Below are positions 10,088 through 17,897 of a stretch of 64,000 bases of DNA, in pieces (position 1 is the stretch's first letter; each line of letters opens with the position of its first letter). Source of the stretch: Paracoccaceae bacterium (GTDB lineage Bacteria > Pseudomonadota > Alphaproteobacteria > Rhodobacterales > Rhodobacteraceae); assembly GCA_022448245.1 (NCBI GenBank), contig JAKVCO010000010.1, positions 1 through 64,000 of the forward strand. The letters run 5' to 3'. A program made the position numbers and the translations under genes. Below the pieces are notes generated by a model, which had not been told where the DNA came from, made no database searches, and saw only the letters and a list, made by a program, of their open reading frames with translations.

Positions 10088-10366
10088 ATGAAGGTTTTCG
10101 ACATCCTCATTGTAAGCATGGGCTTCAGCCCCGATGGGAAGGACGTTGTCGGAGACGTGAGGTTCATGGTGGAGGATCCTACTGGCGGTACGCGAAGCAT
10201 GACCATTCAATGTCGCTGCACCGCCTCCCAACGCATCCGGCCCGATGCGTTGCTGATCGGGGAAGGCGTGCGCCAGCTCCGCCGCATCCCTGAGGTTCGC
10301 AGCGGGCAGGCTCCACTAAGCTTTGCGCGCGGCCTCAAGCCCCTTCAGGAAGCCCGCGCCGCCTGA
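10088..10366 (+). CDS. Small hypothetical protein, 92 aa
   Basis: Begins MKVFDILIVSMGFSPDGKDV and ends in a basic Ala/Arg tail. There is no export signal. The start is chosen because of GTCAGGAGGCATC directly ahead of ATG 10088; an upstream in-frame ATG at 10052 has no ribosome site. It lies 62 nt after the 61-aa gene and 41 nt ahead of pyrF, so all three may share a transcript. Both small proteins look soluble and beta-rich. Family not recognised. Confidence 0.72.
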   Translation: MKVFDILIVSMGFSPDGKDVVGDVRFMVEDPTGGTRSMTIQCRCTASQRIRPDALLIGEGVRQLRRIPEVRSGQAPLSFARGLKPLQEARAA

Positions 10367-10407
10367 CAGCCCTTGCCAAGACAGGCCCCGCCGCCTAGGC
10401 GCAGGGT

Positions 10408-11127
10408 ATGGATGACAGACTTATCGTTGCAATGGATGTGCCGAACGCCCTGGCGGGGTTGAACCTCGCCGAGCAGCTGGGCGACGCGGTTTCTTTCTAC
10501 AAAATCGGGCTTGGCATGCTGACGGGCGGCGGGCTCGCTCTTGCCAACGAGCTAAAGGAAGAGCACGGGAAACGTATCTTCCTCGACATGAAGCTTTTCG
10601 ACATCGGCGCGACAGTTGAGGCCGCCGTGCGCGGGCTCGCGCAGTTCGATCTCGATTTCCTAACCGTGCATGGTGACCCCTACGTGGTGCGCTCCGCCAA
10701 AGAAGGCGCGGCGGGCAAGGACCTCAAGATCCTCGCCGTAACGGTGCTGACCTCGCTTGATCGCGAAGATCTGGACGGGGCGCTCATCAAGGATGGTGCC
10801 ATCCCCGACCTCGTGACCGAGCGCGCGGGCAACGCTTTCGACGCAGGCGCCGATGGCGTGATCTGTTCACCGCAAGAGGCATCCCTGATCCGGGCGCTGC
10901 CTGAGGCCGACGGTCGCTTGATCGTGACGCCTGGCGTGCGCCCCGCAGGTGCCGACAAAGGGGACCAGAAGCGCATCACGACCCCAGCCGATGCCATCGC
11001 CTCGGGCGCCGATCACGTGGTGGTCGGGCGACCAATCTGGCAGGCCCCCTCCCCACGGAACGCGGCCGAGGCAATCCTCGCTGAGATGTCCTCACCACAG
11101 GCCCAGCGCCCCAACAGGTTGCACTAA
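10408..11127 (+). CDS. pyrF: Orotidine 5'-phosphate decarboxylase
   Basis: This enzyme catalyses the last step of UMP synthesis, decarboxylating OMP. The 239-aa product shows LIVAMDVPN at the N-terminus and the catalytic Lys/Asp cluster in FLDMKLFDIGATVEAAV (about residues 58-74). It also has the phosphate-binding region LIVTPGVRPAGADKGDQKR and GADHVVVGRPIW near the C-terminus. Length matches bacterial PyrF. The Asp in MKLFDI is the family's KxxD partner. The ribosome site is modest (AGG 3 nt upstream of ATG). The other pyrimidine genes are not in the window. Confidence 0.97.
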   Translation: MDDRLIVAMDVPNALAGLNLAEQLGDAVSFYKIGLGMLTGGGLALANELKEEHGKRIFLDMKLFDIGATVEAAVRGLAQFDLDFLTVHGDPYVVRSAKEGAAGKDLKILAVTVLTSLDREDLDGALIKDGAIPDLVTERAGNAFDAGADGVICSPQEASLIRALPEADGRLIVTPGVRPAGADKGDQKRITTPADAIASGADHVVVGRPIWQAPSPRNAAEAILAEMSSPQAQRPNRLH

Positions 11128-11210
11128 GCGGCCACATTGCGCGGATTTTTCCGCGCGAGCCTTGCTTTGTGGCCAGCATCGGGGCCTCCTGCGCAAAACA
11201 GGATGGACCT

Positions 11211-11609
11211 ATGGACCTTCTCATTGGTGTTGGGCTGCCCCTTTCGCTGGCATTCATTATGTTTTCTTTGGGAGTGGGGCTCACAGGCGCAGATTTCGCG
11301 CGCGTTATACGTGCCCCAAAAGCATTCATCATCGGGGCCGTTGCCCAAATCTTGCTGCTGCCGCTGGTGGCATTTGGCCTTTTGCACGTCTTCTCTTTGG
11401 CCCCCGCCCTGTCAGTCGGTGTCATGATCCAGAGTTTTATGCCCGGCGGTGTCACAACCTCGATCCTGACGTGGCTCGCTGGGGACACGGTGGCGGGGCT
11501 GATTTCGGGTGTTACGCTGGGAACATACGCATTGCCCTCAGGCGTTTACGCGATCACAGCTTACCTCGTGACGATCCCCGCCATCTTCTTATTCTTGCGC
11601 AAGCACTAG
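11211..11609 (+). CDS. Internally deleted bile acid:sodium symporter (BASS) family protein
   Basis: Only 132 aa, while BASS/SBF transporters are usually about 290-320 aa. Residues 1-85 match the N-terminal part: LSLAFIMFSLGVGLTGADF, then RVIRAPKAFIIGAVAQ, then the family's PGGVTT motif in SFMPGGVTTSILTWLAGD. The sequence then jumps to what looks like the last helix of a full protein (ALPSGVYAITAYLVTIPAIF). About 150 central residues are missing without loss of frame. ATG 11211 has only a weak AGGA. The stop overlaps the convergent nfeD stop by 4 nt. It is probably a non-functional remnant, although a minimal membrane protein cannot be excluded. Confidence 0.7.
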   Translation: MDLLIGVGLPLSLAFIMFSLGVGLTGADFARVIRAPKAFIIGAVAQILLLPLVAFGLLHVFSLAPALSVGVMIQSFMPGGVTTSILTWLAGDTVAGLISGVTLGTYALPSGVYAITAYLVTIPAIFLFLRKH

Positions 11610-11890
11610 TCGTTGATGTCGGTCTCCCAGACCTTCACCTGCTGACCGACGCGCAGCCGGAAAACGTAGCGAAGCACCAACCACGCCACGAGAGAGGTCG
11701 CCGCGAAGATCACGATCATCCAAGGCACGGTGCCGCCCACAAAGGCGGCGCCGCCCAGCGCCAAGAGCAGCGCAACCACCCCGGCCCCGATCGCGAAGCC
11801 CAAGAGCACGCCGACCGGCAGAACGATTTCTAGGATGCCTAGGACGAGACCGAACGCGGCCCAAACCCACCATGCGAATGCAAAGTTCAT
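11606..11890 (-). CDS. NfeD-like membrane protein
   Basis: A 94-aa protein with an N-terminal Trp-rich helix (FAFAWWVWAAFGLVLGILEIV) and two or three further hydrophobic segments. It ends in a short polar tail, as in the small NfeD relatives that partner SPFH proteins. It starts inside the last codons of the upstream SPFH gene (4-nt ATGA overlap, 11887-11890), so the two are translationally coupled. Such pairs are thought to organise membrane microdomains and quality control. The soluble OB-fold domain of longer NfeD proteins is very short or absent here. Confidence 0.85.
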   Translation of the reverse strand: MNFAFAWWVWAAFGLVLGILEIVLPVGVLLGFAIGAGVVALLLALGGAAFVGGTVPWMIVIFAATSLVAWLVLRYVFRLRVGQQVKVWETDIND

Positions 11891-12783
11891 GAGGATTTAC
11901 CTCCAAGCATTTTGAACGCGTCACCGAAGGCTTCAAGCGCGTTGGCTGGCAGAATGACCGTCTGTTGGCCTTGGCCGGCACCCAGCGCATTGAGCGCCTC
12001 AACCTGCTTCAGCGCGACCTGGTACTGCGCCGCCTCCTTGCCGTTATCAGCGATGGCTGCAGCCACCACGGCGGTTGCGAAGGCTTCCGCTTCGGCCTGC
12101 ACGCGGCGCGCTTCGGCGGCGCGTTCGGCGGCATAGAGCTCTGCATCAGCAGCAAGCTCGACCGAACGCTTTTGGCCCTCGGCCTCGGTCACTTGCGCCC
12201 GTCGTGCACGTTCTGCGTTCAGCTGTTGCAGCATCGCCTGGCGCGTCTGCGCATCGAGGTTCACATCGAGCAATTCGGCACGCGTCACCTCGATCCCCCA
12301 TTCGTCCACCACGCTGGCGAGGGAATCCTTGATCGTGGCAGTCAGCGTCGACCGGTTCGTCTGAACCTCATCCAGTTCGAGCCGACCGATTTCGGAACGC
12401 ACGATACCTGCAACCGTCGTCTGGATGGCCGCGTCGATATCACGAATGCGGTAAACCGTCTTTTCAGGCTCGGTCACGCGGTAAAAAACGCTGGTTTCCA
12501 CCTGCACGAGAACGTTGTCCGTGGTGATGGCATCTTGGCTCATCGTAGGCAGCTGGCGCTCTAGAACGCTGACGCGGTGAGCAACACGGTCGAGAAACGG
12601 AATAATGAAGTTGATGCCCGGCCCAAGAACCGAGCGCAAACGCCCAAAGCGTTCGACGACGAACTTCTCGGACTGCGGCACAATCCGCACGCCCGCGAAA
12701 ACGGTGACGATAATGAAAACGGCCAGAACCAGCAAAAAAGCATTTTGGCCCAGAAATTGCAGAATGAACTGCTCGAAATCCAT
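11887..12783 (-). CDS. SPFH/band 7 (stomatin-like, paraslipin) protein
   Basis: A 298-aa membrane-anchored protein. It has an N-terminal hydrophobic helix (about 10-30, NAFLLVLAVFIIVTVFAG), then the band-7 domain starting at RIVPQSEKFVVERFGR. Conserved segments include FIIPFLDRVAHRVSVLERQLP, DNVLVQVETSVFYRV and the GIEVTRAELLDVNLD region. An Ala/Glu-rich coiled coil (about 190-250) drives oligomerisation. Band-7 proteins of this kind (QmcA/stomatin type) scaffold membrane microdomains with NfeD partners. The ATG lies about 60 nt downstream of the dadA-like gene's stop. Confidence 0.93.
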   Translation of the reverse strand: MDFEQFILQFLGQNAFLLVLAVFIIVTVFAGVRIVPQSEKFVVERFGRLRSVLGPGINFIIPFLDRVAHRVSVLERQLPTMSQDAITTDNVLVQVETSVFYRVTEPEKTVYRIRDIDAAIQTTVAGIVRSEIGRLELDEVQTNRSTLTATIKDSLASVVDEWGIEVTRAELLDVNLDAQTRQAMLQQLNAERARRAQVTEAEGQKRSVELAADAELYAAERAAEARRVQAEAEAFATAVVAAAIADNGKEAAQYQVALKQVEALNALGAGQGQQTVILPANALEAFGDAFKMLGGKSS

Positions 12784-12843
12784 GTGATGTGTCCCTTGTG
12801 TTTTGATCCACGATATAGGGACACATCACGCTTTTTTGAAGGT

Positions 12844-14091
12844 TTACGCGAACTGCGCGCCACCTAGCCGCACGGAAGAGGATGGCCTGCGCGTGCGCGC
12901 CACGTCCGCAGCGACCATCTCTGCTGTAGCGGCAGATAGCGTCCATCCCAGGTGCCCATGGCCTGTGTTGTAAAACACCCGCTCCGAGCGGCCCTGCCCC
13001 ACACGAGGCATCATCGACGGCATCATCGGCCGCAGGCCCGCCCACGGCACAACTTCCTCTGTGGACACATCGGGGAAGTGCTGTTCGACCCAAGCGATCA
13101 GGGGCTTCACACGGTCGGCACGGATATCGCGGTTGTCGCCGTTGAACTCCGCCGTTCCCGCAACGCGGAACCGGTCGGGCCCAAGGCGCGAGGTCACGAT
13201 CTTGGCCTTGTCATCGAGCAATGAGACCTCAGGCGCGGCTTTCTGGCTCTTGGCATCGCGCAGCATAACCGTGATGGAATAGCCCTTCACCGGGTAGATG
13301 TTCACGCGGTCGCCAAGCTGGCGCGCCAAGTCGCGCGAACCGATCCCTGCCGAGACAACCACGGCTTCGGCCCGGTGCGTTTGATCTCCAGCGTCAATCT
13401 CGATCCCGCGCTCGGTCTCGCGCATAGCGTCAACAACCGCGCCATATTCGAAACGTACCCCCTGGCGTTCAAGCCAGTTGGCAAGACCAACCGTGTATTT
13501 ATGGATGTCGCCCGTTGCGTCGGATTCGGTGAAATAGCCGCCTGTGTAGTGCCCAGCCAGCGTAGGTTCGATCTCCGTGATCTCTTCAGGTGTGAGCGCC
13601 CGACGCTCAAGACCCGCTTCGCGGTAGAGCTCGGTCACACGCGCCGCTGCTTTGAGGTCCTTCTCGGTCTCATAGAAATGTAGAATGCCCTCGGGGGAGA
13701 AGTCGAAATCCACGCCCGCCATCTCTGCCATGTCTTTGTGCACGCGGCGCGCGGCAATCGCCATGGCCGCCGTTTGGACCGTGTGTTTGCGGTAGTTCGG
13801 AATGTTGCCGAGGAACTCCGCCATCCAGGAGATCTTGTGCCAGGATGGTTTCGGGTTCACGAGCAAAGGCGCGTCGGATTTCATCATCCATTTCAGGCCC
13901 TTGAGCACCGTGCCCCAAGACGTCCACACCTCGGCGTTCGAGGCCGACAGCTGCCCGCCATTGGCGAACGAGGTCTCCATCGCCGCGTAGCGCTGGCGAT
14001 CAATAACGGTCACGTCAAACCCGCGCTGATGCAGCTGAAAGGCAGTGGTGATGCCGGTGATCCCGGCTCCGATAACGGCAACTTTGGACAT
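12844..14091 (-). CDS. FAD-dependent D-amino acid / glycine dehydrogenase (DadA-like)
   Basis: A 415-aa DAO-family flavoprotein. It has an N-terminal Rossmann motif GAGITGITTAFQLHQRGFDV (residues 8-27), the conserved MQ/ANGGQLSASNAEVW segment near 45-58 and the C-terminal GHGHLGWTLSAATAEMVA that closes the FAD site. The length fits the small subunit of D-amino acid dehydrogenase. These enzymes oxidatively deaminate D-amino acids to keto acids, feeding electrons to the respiratory chain. The leader is a tandem glycine riboswitch (14120-14305), so glycine is the likely inducer and possibly a substrate. AGGAG lies at 14102-14098. Confidence 0.92.
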   Translation of the reverse strand: MSKVAVIGAGITGITTAFQLHQRGFDVTVIDRQRYAAMETSFANGGQLSASNAEVWTSWGTVLKGLKWMMKSDAPLLVNPKPSWHKISWMAEFLGNIPNYRKHTVQTAAMAIAARRVHKDMAEMAGVDFDFSPEGILHFYETEKDLKAAARVTELYREAGLERRALTPEEITEIEPTLAGHYTGGYFTESDATGDIHKYTVGLANWLERQGVRFEYGAVVDAMRETERGIEIDAGDQTHRAEAVVVSAGIGSRDLARQLGDRVNIYPVKGYSITVMLRDAKSQKAAPEVSLLDDKAKIVTSRLGPDRFRVAGTAEFNGDNRDIRADRVKPLIAWVEQHFPDVSTEEVVPWAGLRPMMPSMMPRVGQGRSERVFYNTGHGHLGWTLSAATAEMVAADVARTRRPSSSVRLGGAQFA

Positions 14092-14305
14092 GGGGCACTC
14101 CTAACGGCGCCAAAGCGCCTCTTCGTGCCCCCTCCGTTCTGGACCTGAGCGTTTTCACGGGAACGGTCCCGCTTGCGCCGTCGGTGCGCCCAGTGTCCAG
14201 CCGGGCGGCTCTCCGGAGTGCTGCCCCCGCGTCGGTCCTTTTGCCTGAGAGTTTACCGGGGCGGTTGCTCCTTCGGCGGCAGCCTGCGCTGCGCTCTCCC
14301 GACGT
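14092..14305 (-). ncRNA. Tandem glycine riboswitch controlling the dadA-like gene
   Basis: On the minus strand aptamer 1 runs from about 14305: GGGAGAGC, then GCCGCCGAAGGAGCAACC, then AAACTCTCAGGCAAAAGGACC, then the closing GGGGGCAG and the linker CTCCGGAGAGCC. Aptamer 2 follows (GACGGCGCAAGCGGGACC, GAAAACGCTCAGG, GAACGGAGGGGG) to about 14120. These are the diagnostic blocks of the gcvT-class riboswitch. Between it and the ATG, GGGGCAC (14131-14125) can pair exactly with GTGCCCC (14098-14092), which abuts the Shine-Dalgarno AGGAG (14102-14098). A small GGCGC/GCGCC hairpin sits inside. I infer that this hides the ribosome site when the aptamer is empty, giving glycine-induced translation. Confidence 0.92.
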
Positions 14306-14388
14306 GGGGTTGATACCTGGAAAATGCCCTCAGACGCGGCACAACACAATTCAATTTGAGTCATATAATTTATGATAAATCGTGATGA

Positions 14389-14802
14389 TTAGCGGCTCTC
14401 CAGATAGTTTTTCAGCCGGGTCTGAAACTGCGGCACAGCCTTGGGATGGCTCAGAAAGTCATCAACAGACCACAGCTCCCACCGCTGTCCTTCCTCCCCA
14501 AAAAACCACGTCCGCCTCAGCGCCCGCAGACAGATGACAAGCAAAGAAATAGGAATGTGCCCGCTGGAAGTCTCGTAAGCCCGCTTCCCGCGCAAATCAG
14601 GGGGCAAGAGCTCCAGCCCCACCTCTTCAAAGGTCTCGCGGATCGCCACCTCTTCCGGCGTCTCACCAGGCTCACGCCCACCTCCGGGAAAGTCCCAATG
14701 CCCGGGCCACGGAATAGGCCGATCATCATCGCGCAAAATCACCAAAAGGCGCTCGCCCACAAACAGCGCCACTTTAGCCCCTATGAACTCCTGATCCGCC
14801 AT
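14389..14802 (-). CDS. Nudix hydrolase
   Basis: A 137-aa pyrophosphohydrolase with a perfect Nudix box, GGGREPGETPEEVAIRETFEEVGL (about residues 40-63). The REX2EEXGU core binds Mg2+ and a nucleoside-diphosphate-linked substrate. The length and the Trp-rich C-terminal half (RTWFFGEEGQRWELWSVDDF) are typical of small MutT-like enzymes. Substrate specificity (8-oxo-dGTP, other NDP-X) cannot be told. It is divergent from dinB across an 85-nt gap that holds a half copy of the dispersed repeat. A mutation-avoidance role beside a translesion polymerase would fit, but is inference. Confidence 0.9.
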   Translation of the reverse strand: MADQEFIGAKVALFVGERLLVILRDDDRPIPWPGHWDFPGGGREPGETPEEVAIRETFEEVGLELLPPDLRGKRAYETSSGHIPISLLVICLRALRRTWFFGEEGQRWELWSVDDFLSHPKAVPQFQTRLKNYLESR

Positions 14803-14816
14803 CGACGCGTCATCCG

Positions 14817-14857
14817 CCTTTCTTCGTGCTCATGTACTTCCGCCGGAGGCATTCCGC
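14817..14857 (-). repeat. Dispersed repeat, half copy 3
   Basis: Plus-strand CTTTCTTCGTGCTCATGTACTTCCGCCGGAGGCATTCC matches the CTTCGTACTTCCGCCGGAGGCATCC end of copy 2. A 19-bp core, GTACTTCCGCCGGAGGCAT, is identical. The second arm and GC-rich hairpin are missing. It lies in the divergent nudix-dinB gap, so it could influence either promoter. Confidence 0.75.
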
Positions 14858-14887
14858 TCTCCGCCCGAAGCGCGTATCCTGCACGCC

Positions 14888-16138
14888 ATGCCCGCCCTCT
14901 GCCGAGATTGCCTTACCACATTCGAAGACGGAACCCGTTGTCCGTCTTGCGGTCGGCCGCGCATCGTCTCGCATCCCGAACTCTTCGATCTCTCTATCGC
15001 GCACATGGACTGCGACGCCTTCTATGCCTCGGTCGAAAAGCGCGACAATCCGGAGCTCGCTTCAAAGCCCGTAATCATAGGTGGGGGGCGGCGCGGCGTG
15101 GTTTCAACCGCCTGCTACGTCGCACGCATCCGCGGCGTCAAAAGCGCGATGCCCATGTTCCAGGCCCTCAAACTATGCCCCGAGGCGGTTATCGTGAGGC
15201 CGCGCTTTGAGGCTTATGTCGAGGCAAGCCAGGCGATCCGACAAATGATGGAGGAGATGACGCCTTCCATCGAACCCTTGTCGCTCGATGAGGCCTTCAT
15301 GGACCTCTCGGGCACCACAAAACTCCACGGCGCGCCGCCTGCCGTGATGCTCGCACGCCTCGTCAAACGCATGCGCACCGAACTTGGGCTCACAGGCTCC
15401 ATCGGGCTCAGCCACAACAAGTTCCTCGCTAAAGTAGCCTCCGAACTCGAAAAGCCCCGCGGTTTCTCAGTGATCGGTGAGGCTGAAACGGCTGAGTTCC
15501 TCCATGACAAACCTGTCCGCCTGATCTGGGGCGTGGGCGCGGCCGCGCAAGGCTCGCTTGAAAAGGCGGGCATTCGCACCTTTGCTGACCTTCTGCGGTG
15601 GGATCGCACCGATCTCCACGCCCGCTTCGGTTCCATGGGGGAACGTCTTTGGCATCTGGCGCGCGGACAAGACAGCCGCCGCGTGGCGCGCGACCCCAAA
15701 ATGAAGAGCATCTCGAACGAGACGACCTTCAGCGAGGACACCGCCGATCCAGATATCCTCCAAGGCCACATCTGGCGCATGGCCGAGAAGGTCTCCGACC
15801 GCGCCAAGGCCAAGGGTTTGGCCGGGCGCGTTGTGATCCTGAAACTCAAGCGCGCCGATCACAGCCTGATCTCGCGCCGTGTGACCCTGACGGAACCCAC
15901 CAACATCGCAGACAAGCTCTTCCGAACGGCCCGCGACCTCTTTCAGGCGGTCGATCACACAAGCCCCTACCGTCTGCTCGGTGTGGGCCTGTCTGACATC
16001 AGCCGCGCGCCCTCTGGAATTGCGGGCGATCTTCTGGACCCCGATGGCGAGAAACGCGCGAAGGCAGAGCTCGCGACAGACAAAATCCGGGAGAAATTCG
16101 GCTCGGACGCGATCCTCAAGGGCCGGGCGCTCAGATGA
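14888..16138 (+). CDS. dinB: DNA polymerase IV (DinB) with N-terminal zinc ribbon
   Basis: A Y-family translesion polymerase of 416 aa. The catalytic carboxylates are visible in AHMDCDAFYASVEKRDNPEL (about residues 38-57) and EPLSLDEAFMDL (about 131-142). The thumb has a helix-hairpin-helix (IWGVGAAAQGSLEKAGIRTFADL), and the little-finger domain follows. The first 25 residues carry CxxC-x9-CxxC (Cys5, Cys8, Cys18, Cys21), an extra zinc-ribbon absent from E. coli DinB. ATG 14888 lacks a strong ribosome site. The stop codon overlaps the following acetyltransferase start (ATGA). No LexA box was recognised upstream. Confidence 0.95.
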   Translation: MPALCRDCLTTFEDGTRCPSCGRPRIVSHPELFDLSIAHMDCDAFYASVEKRDNPELASKPVIIGGGRRGVVSTACYVARIRGVKSAMPMFQALKLCPEAVIVRPRFEAYVEASQAIRQMMEEMTPSIEPLSLDEAFMDLSGTTKLHGAPPAVMLARLVKRMRTELGLTGSIGLSHNKFLAKVASELEKPRGFSVIGEAETAEFLHDKPVRLIWGVGAAAQGSLEKAGIRTFADLLRWDRTDLHARFGSMGERLWHLARGQDSRRVARDPKMKSISNETTFSEDTADPDILQGHIWRMAEKVSDRAKAKGLAGRVVILKLKRADHSLISRRVTLTEPTNIADKLFRTARDLFQAVDHTSPYRLLGVGLSDISRAPSGIAGDLLDPDGEKRAKAELATDKIREKFGSDAILKGRALR

Positions 16139-16545
16139 TCAGACGTGCCGCGCCTGAGGACACAGAAGTCTGCGTCGGCATCCTAAGCCGCTGGATCGAG
16201 GAAACACCTTGGATGCCCATGGTCCACAGCCGCGCCTCGATGATCTCCTTCTGGCGCGGGCGCCTCACAGAGGCAGAGGGCTGGATCGTCAACGAAGACG
16301 GCTTTGCTTTGCGCGACGGGAACTTCATCAGCGCGCTCTATGTCGCAAAACAAGCGCGCAACACAGGCGTTGGCACGCGACTGTTGGAAACCGCCGCAGG
16401 CGGGCGCGGCACAAAGCTCTGGACGTTTCAGGCCAACACCGCCGCACGCGCATTCTACCAGAGGCGCGGTGTTTCGGAGGTGTTCCGCACGGATGGTGAC
16501 AATGAAGAAGGCCTGCCGGACGTCCTTTTGGAGCGCCTAGGCTAG
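16135..16545 (+). CDS. GNAT-family N-acetyltransferase
   Basis: A 136-aa acetyl-CoA-dependent acetyltransferase with the characteristic acetyl-CoA loop in KQARNTGVGTRLLETA (about residues 78-93) and the C-terminal LWTFQANTAARAFYQRRGVSEVFR. It starts within the dinB stop codon (ATGA), so it is translationally coupled to dinB. Its substrate is unknown. Confidence 0.88.
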   Translation: MIRRAAPEDTEVCVGILSRWIEETPWMPMVHSRASMISFWRGRLTEAEGWIVNEDGFALRDGNFISALYVAKQARNTGVGTRLLETAAGGRGTKLWTFQANTAARAFYQRRGVSEVFRTDGDNEEGLPDVLLERLG

Positions 16546-16554
16546 CCCCGTTCG

Positions 16555-17415
16555 TTACTCTGCAGCGAGCTGGTGCTGCAGCGGGCGACCGATCTCGGCG
16601 ATGTCTTCAATCACCTGCGTCAGCAGTTTGCGGAAGGACGCAAAATCAGCAGAGGGCGTGACCGAGGCCTCGTCCATGTAAAGACCGCGATCGATCTCGA
16701 CCTGAATCACATGCTGGCCTCGCGATGGGCGCCCGTATTGCTGGGCAACATAGGCCCCGGCAAAAGGCGCATTCCGCGCAACGCGCAGTCCTGCCGCGGT
16801 AAATGTGCTTTCAATCGCATCCACCACGCCCGAGGCCGCAGCCGCCCCAAAGCGATCCCCGAGCACCACGTCAGCGCGACGCGCGCCACCGCGAGAATGC
16901 TCGATCGCCTCGTGCGGCATGGAATGGCAATCAACAAGGATCGCCCGGCCGAAAGCAGCGCGAGACGCATCCATCAGTTCTTGGAGCTTGTCGTGATAGG
17001 GCTGCCAGTAATTGGTGATCCGCGACATCGCCTCATCGAGGGTCAGCTTGCCCCGGTAGATCGCACGCCCGTTCGAGACAACGCGCGGCACAACACCAAG
17101 GCCCGAAGCCACGCGCGGGTTATGAGCTATCTTGCGCAAGTCAGCGATCAGCGCGGGATCAAGTTCGTCGGCGGCGCGATTGAGGTCCACGAACGCACGC
17201 GGCGCCCCCGCAAGCAGAAGCGGAGCACCAAAGCTGGGCGCACGTTCGAACAACCGATCAACAAACGCATCCTCAGACGACCGAATCGCTCGCTCATCGA
17301 GAACAGATTTCCGAAGGAACCAAAGAGGATAGTCGCGACCAGAGTGCGGAGAGGCGAAAATAACGCTCGTCGTCCGCTCTTTTGGGTTCAATAACGTGTA
17401 AGCGTTCTCGGGCAC
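16555..17415 (-). CDS. N-formylglutamate amidohydrolase family protein
   Basis: A 286-aa protein of the FGase family, which hydrolyses N-formyl-L-glutamate (last step of one histidine-degradation route) or related N-acyl amino acids. Visible motifs are FASPHSGRDYP (about residues 20-30), DLNRAADELD, ILVDCHSMPHEA (metal-binding Asp-x-His-Ser) and GRPSRGQHVIQVEIDRGLYMDE. I chose GTG 17415 because GAGGATG precedes it at normal spacing and the product begins at the family's usual place. An ATG frame to 17460 would add 15 residues without support. No other hut genes are in the window. Confidence 0.88.
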   Translation of the reverse strand: MPENAYTLLNPKERTTSVIFASPHSGRDYPLWFLRKSVLDERAIRSSEDAFVDRLFERAPSFGAPLLLAGAPRAFVDLNRAADELDPALIADLRKIAHNPRVASGLGVVPRVVSNGRAIYRGKLTLDEAMSRITNYWQPYHDKLQELMDASRAAFGRAILVDCHSMPHEAIEHSRGGARRADVVLGDRFGAAAASGVVDAIESTFTAAGLRVARNAPFAGAYVAQQYGRPSRGQHVIQVEIDRGLYMDEASVTPSADFASFRKLLTQVIEDIAEIGRPLQHQLAAE

Positions 17416-17471
17416 GGGGCATCCTCTTCGATAAGAGGGAACATAGCACGACGTTTGCATGCCAAAAGCCC

Positions 17472-17500
17472 TTGATCCCTCAGGCGCGTCAATTTATACG
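17472..17500 (+). promoter_or_regulatory. Promoter of tRNA-Val (and probably rpmJ)
   Basis: TTGATC (17472-17477), 17 nt, then TATACG (17495-17500). Start of transcription near 17507 leaves about 40 nt before the mature tRNA 5' end. No other promoter was seen between tRNA and rpmJ, so both may share it. Confidence 0.6.
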
Positions 17501-17547
17501 CCGCATCCTGACACGGGCGGTTATTTGACCGCTCGTCTTGCATTAAC

Positions 17548-17622
17548 GGACGCGTAGCTCAGCGGTAGAGCACTTCGTTGACATCGAAGGGGTCACTGGT
17601 TCGATCCCAGTCGTGTCCACCA
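17548..17622 (+). tRNA. tRNA-Val (anticodon GAC)
   Basis: Acceptor stem GGACGCG (17548-17554) pairs with CGTGTCC (17612-17618), with one G-T pair. The D-loop TAGCTCAGCGGTAGAGCA, the anticodon GAC at 17580-17582 in stem CTTCG/CGAAG, and the T-loop GGTTCGATCC are all standard. The CCA end (17620-17622) is encoded. The gene is 75 nt long. Confidence 0.97.
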
Positions 17623-17667
17623 TGAAACAAACGGGCTCCACCGCGGCCCGATGGAGAGGAGAGGACC

Positions 17668-17793
17668 ATGAAGGTCAAGAACTCGCTGCGTTCTTTGAAG
17701 AACCGCCATCGCGACTGCCGCATTGTGCGTCGCAAGGGCCGTGTCTACGTGATCAACAAGACCCAGCGCCGTTTCAAAGCGCGCCAGGGCTAA
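17668..17793 (+). CDS. rpmJ: 50S ribosomal protein L36
   Basis: A 41-aa basic protein reading [18 protein letters not shown] and then [20 protein letters not shown], the alphaproteobacterial L36. Only one Cys remains, so this is the zinc-free (C-minus) form rather than the four-ligand type. ATG 17668 follows GGAGAGGAGAGGACC, a very strong ribosome site. It lies 45 nt behind tRNA-Val and is followed directly by an intrinsic terminator. Confidence 0.97.
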   Translation: MKVKNSLRSLKNRHRDCRIVRRKGRVYVINKTQRRFKARQG

Positions 17794-17812
17794 AGAGCAC
17801 TGATATCGACGA

Positions 17813-17840
17813 AAAAGCCGCCCTCGGGCGGCTTTTCTTA
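17813..17840 (+). terminator. Intrinsic terminator after rpmJ
   Basis: GCCGCC (17817-17822), loop CTCG, GGCGGC (17827-17832). It is flanked by AAAA before and TTTTCTTATTT after, so it can work in both directions, serving rpmJ and perhaps the minus-strand gene ending at 17898. Confidence 0.9.
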
Positions 17841-17897
17841 TTTCAGGACAGTGTTTTCGGATAACCGGCTCCCGAAGGTCGGAGGCCGGTCAGACCA

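Noticed and set aside
11139-11156. Intrinsic terminator after pyrF (GCGCGG/CCGCGC)
   Set aside because: A 6-bp stem with the T-run inside the loop, not after it, so it does not fit an intrinsic terminator.
16135-16545. dinB and the GNAT gene as one fused reading frame
   Set aside because: They are in different frames with an ATGA stop/start overlap, the usual sign of translational coupling.
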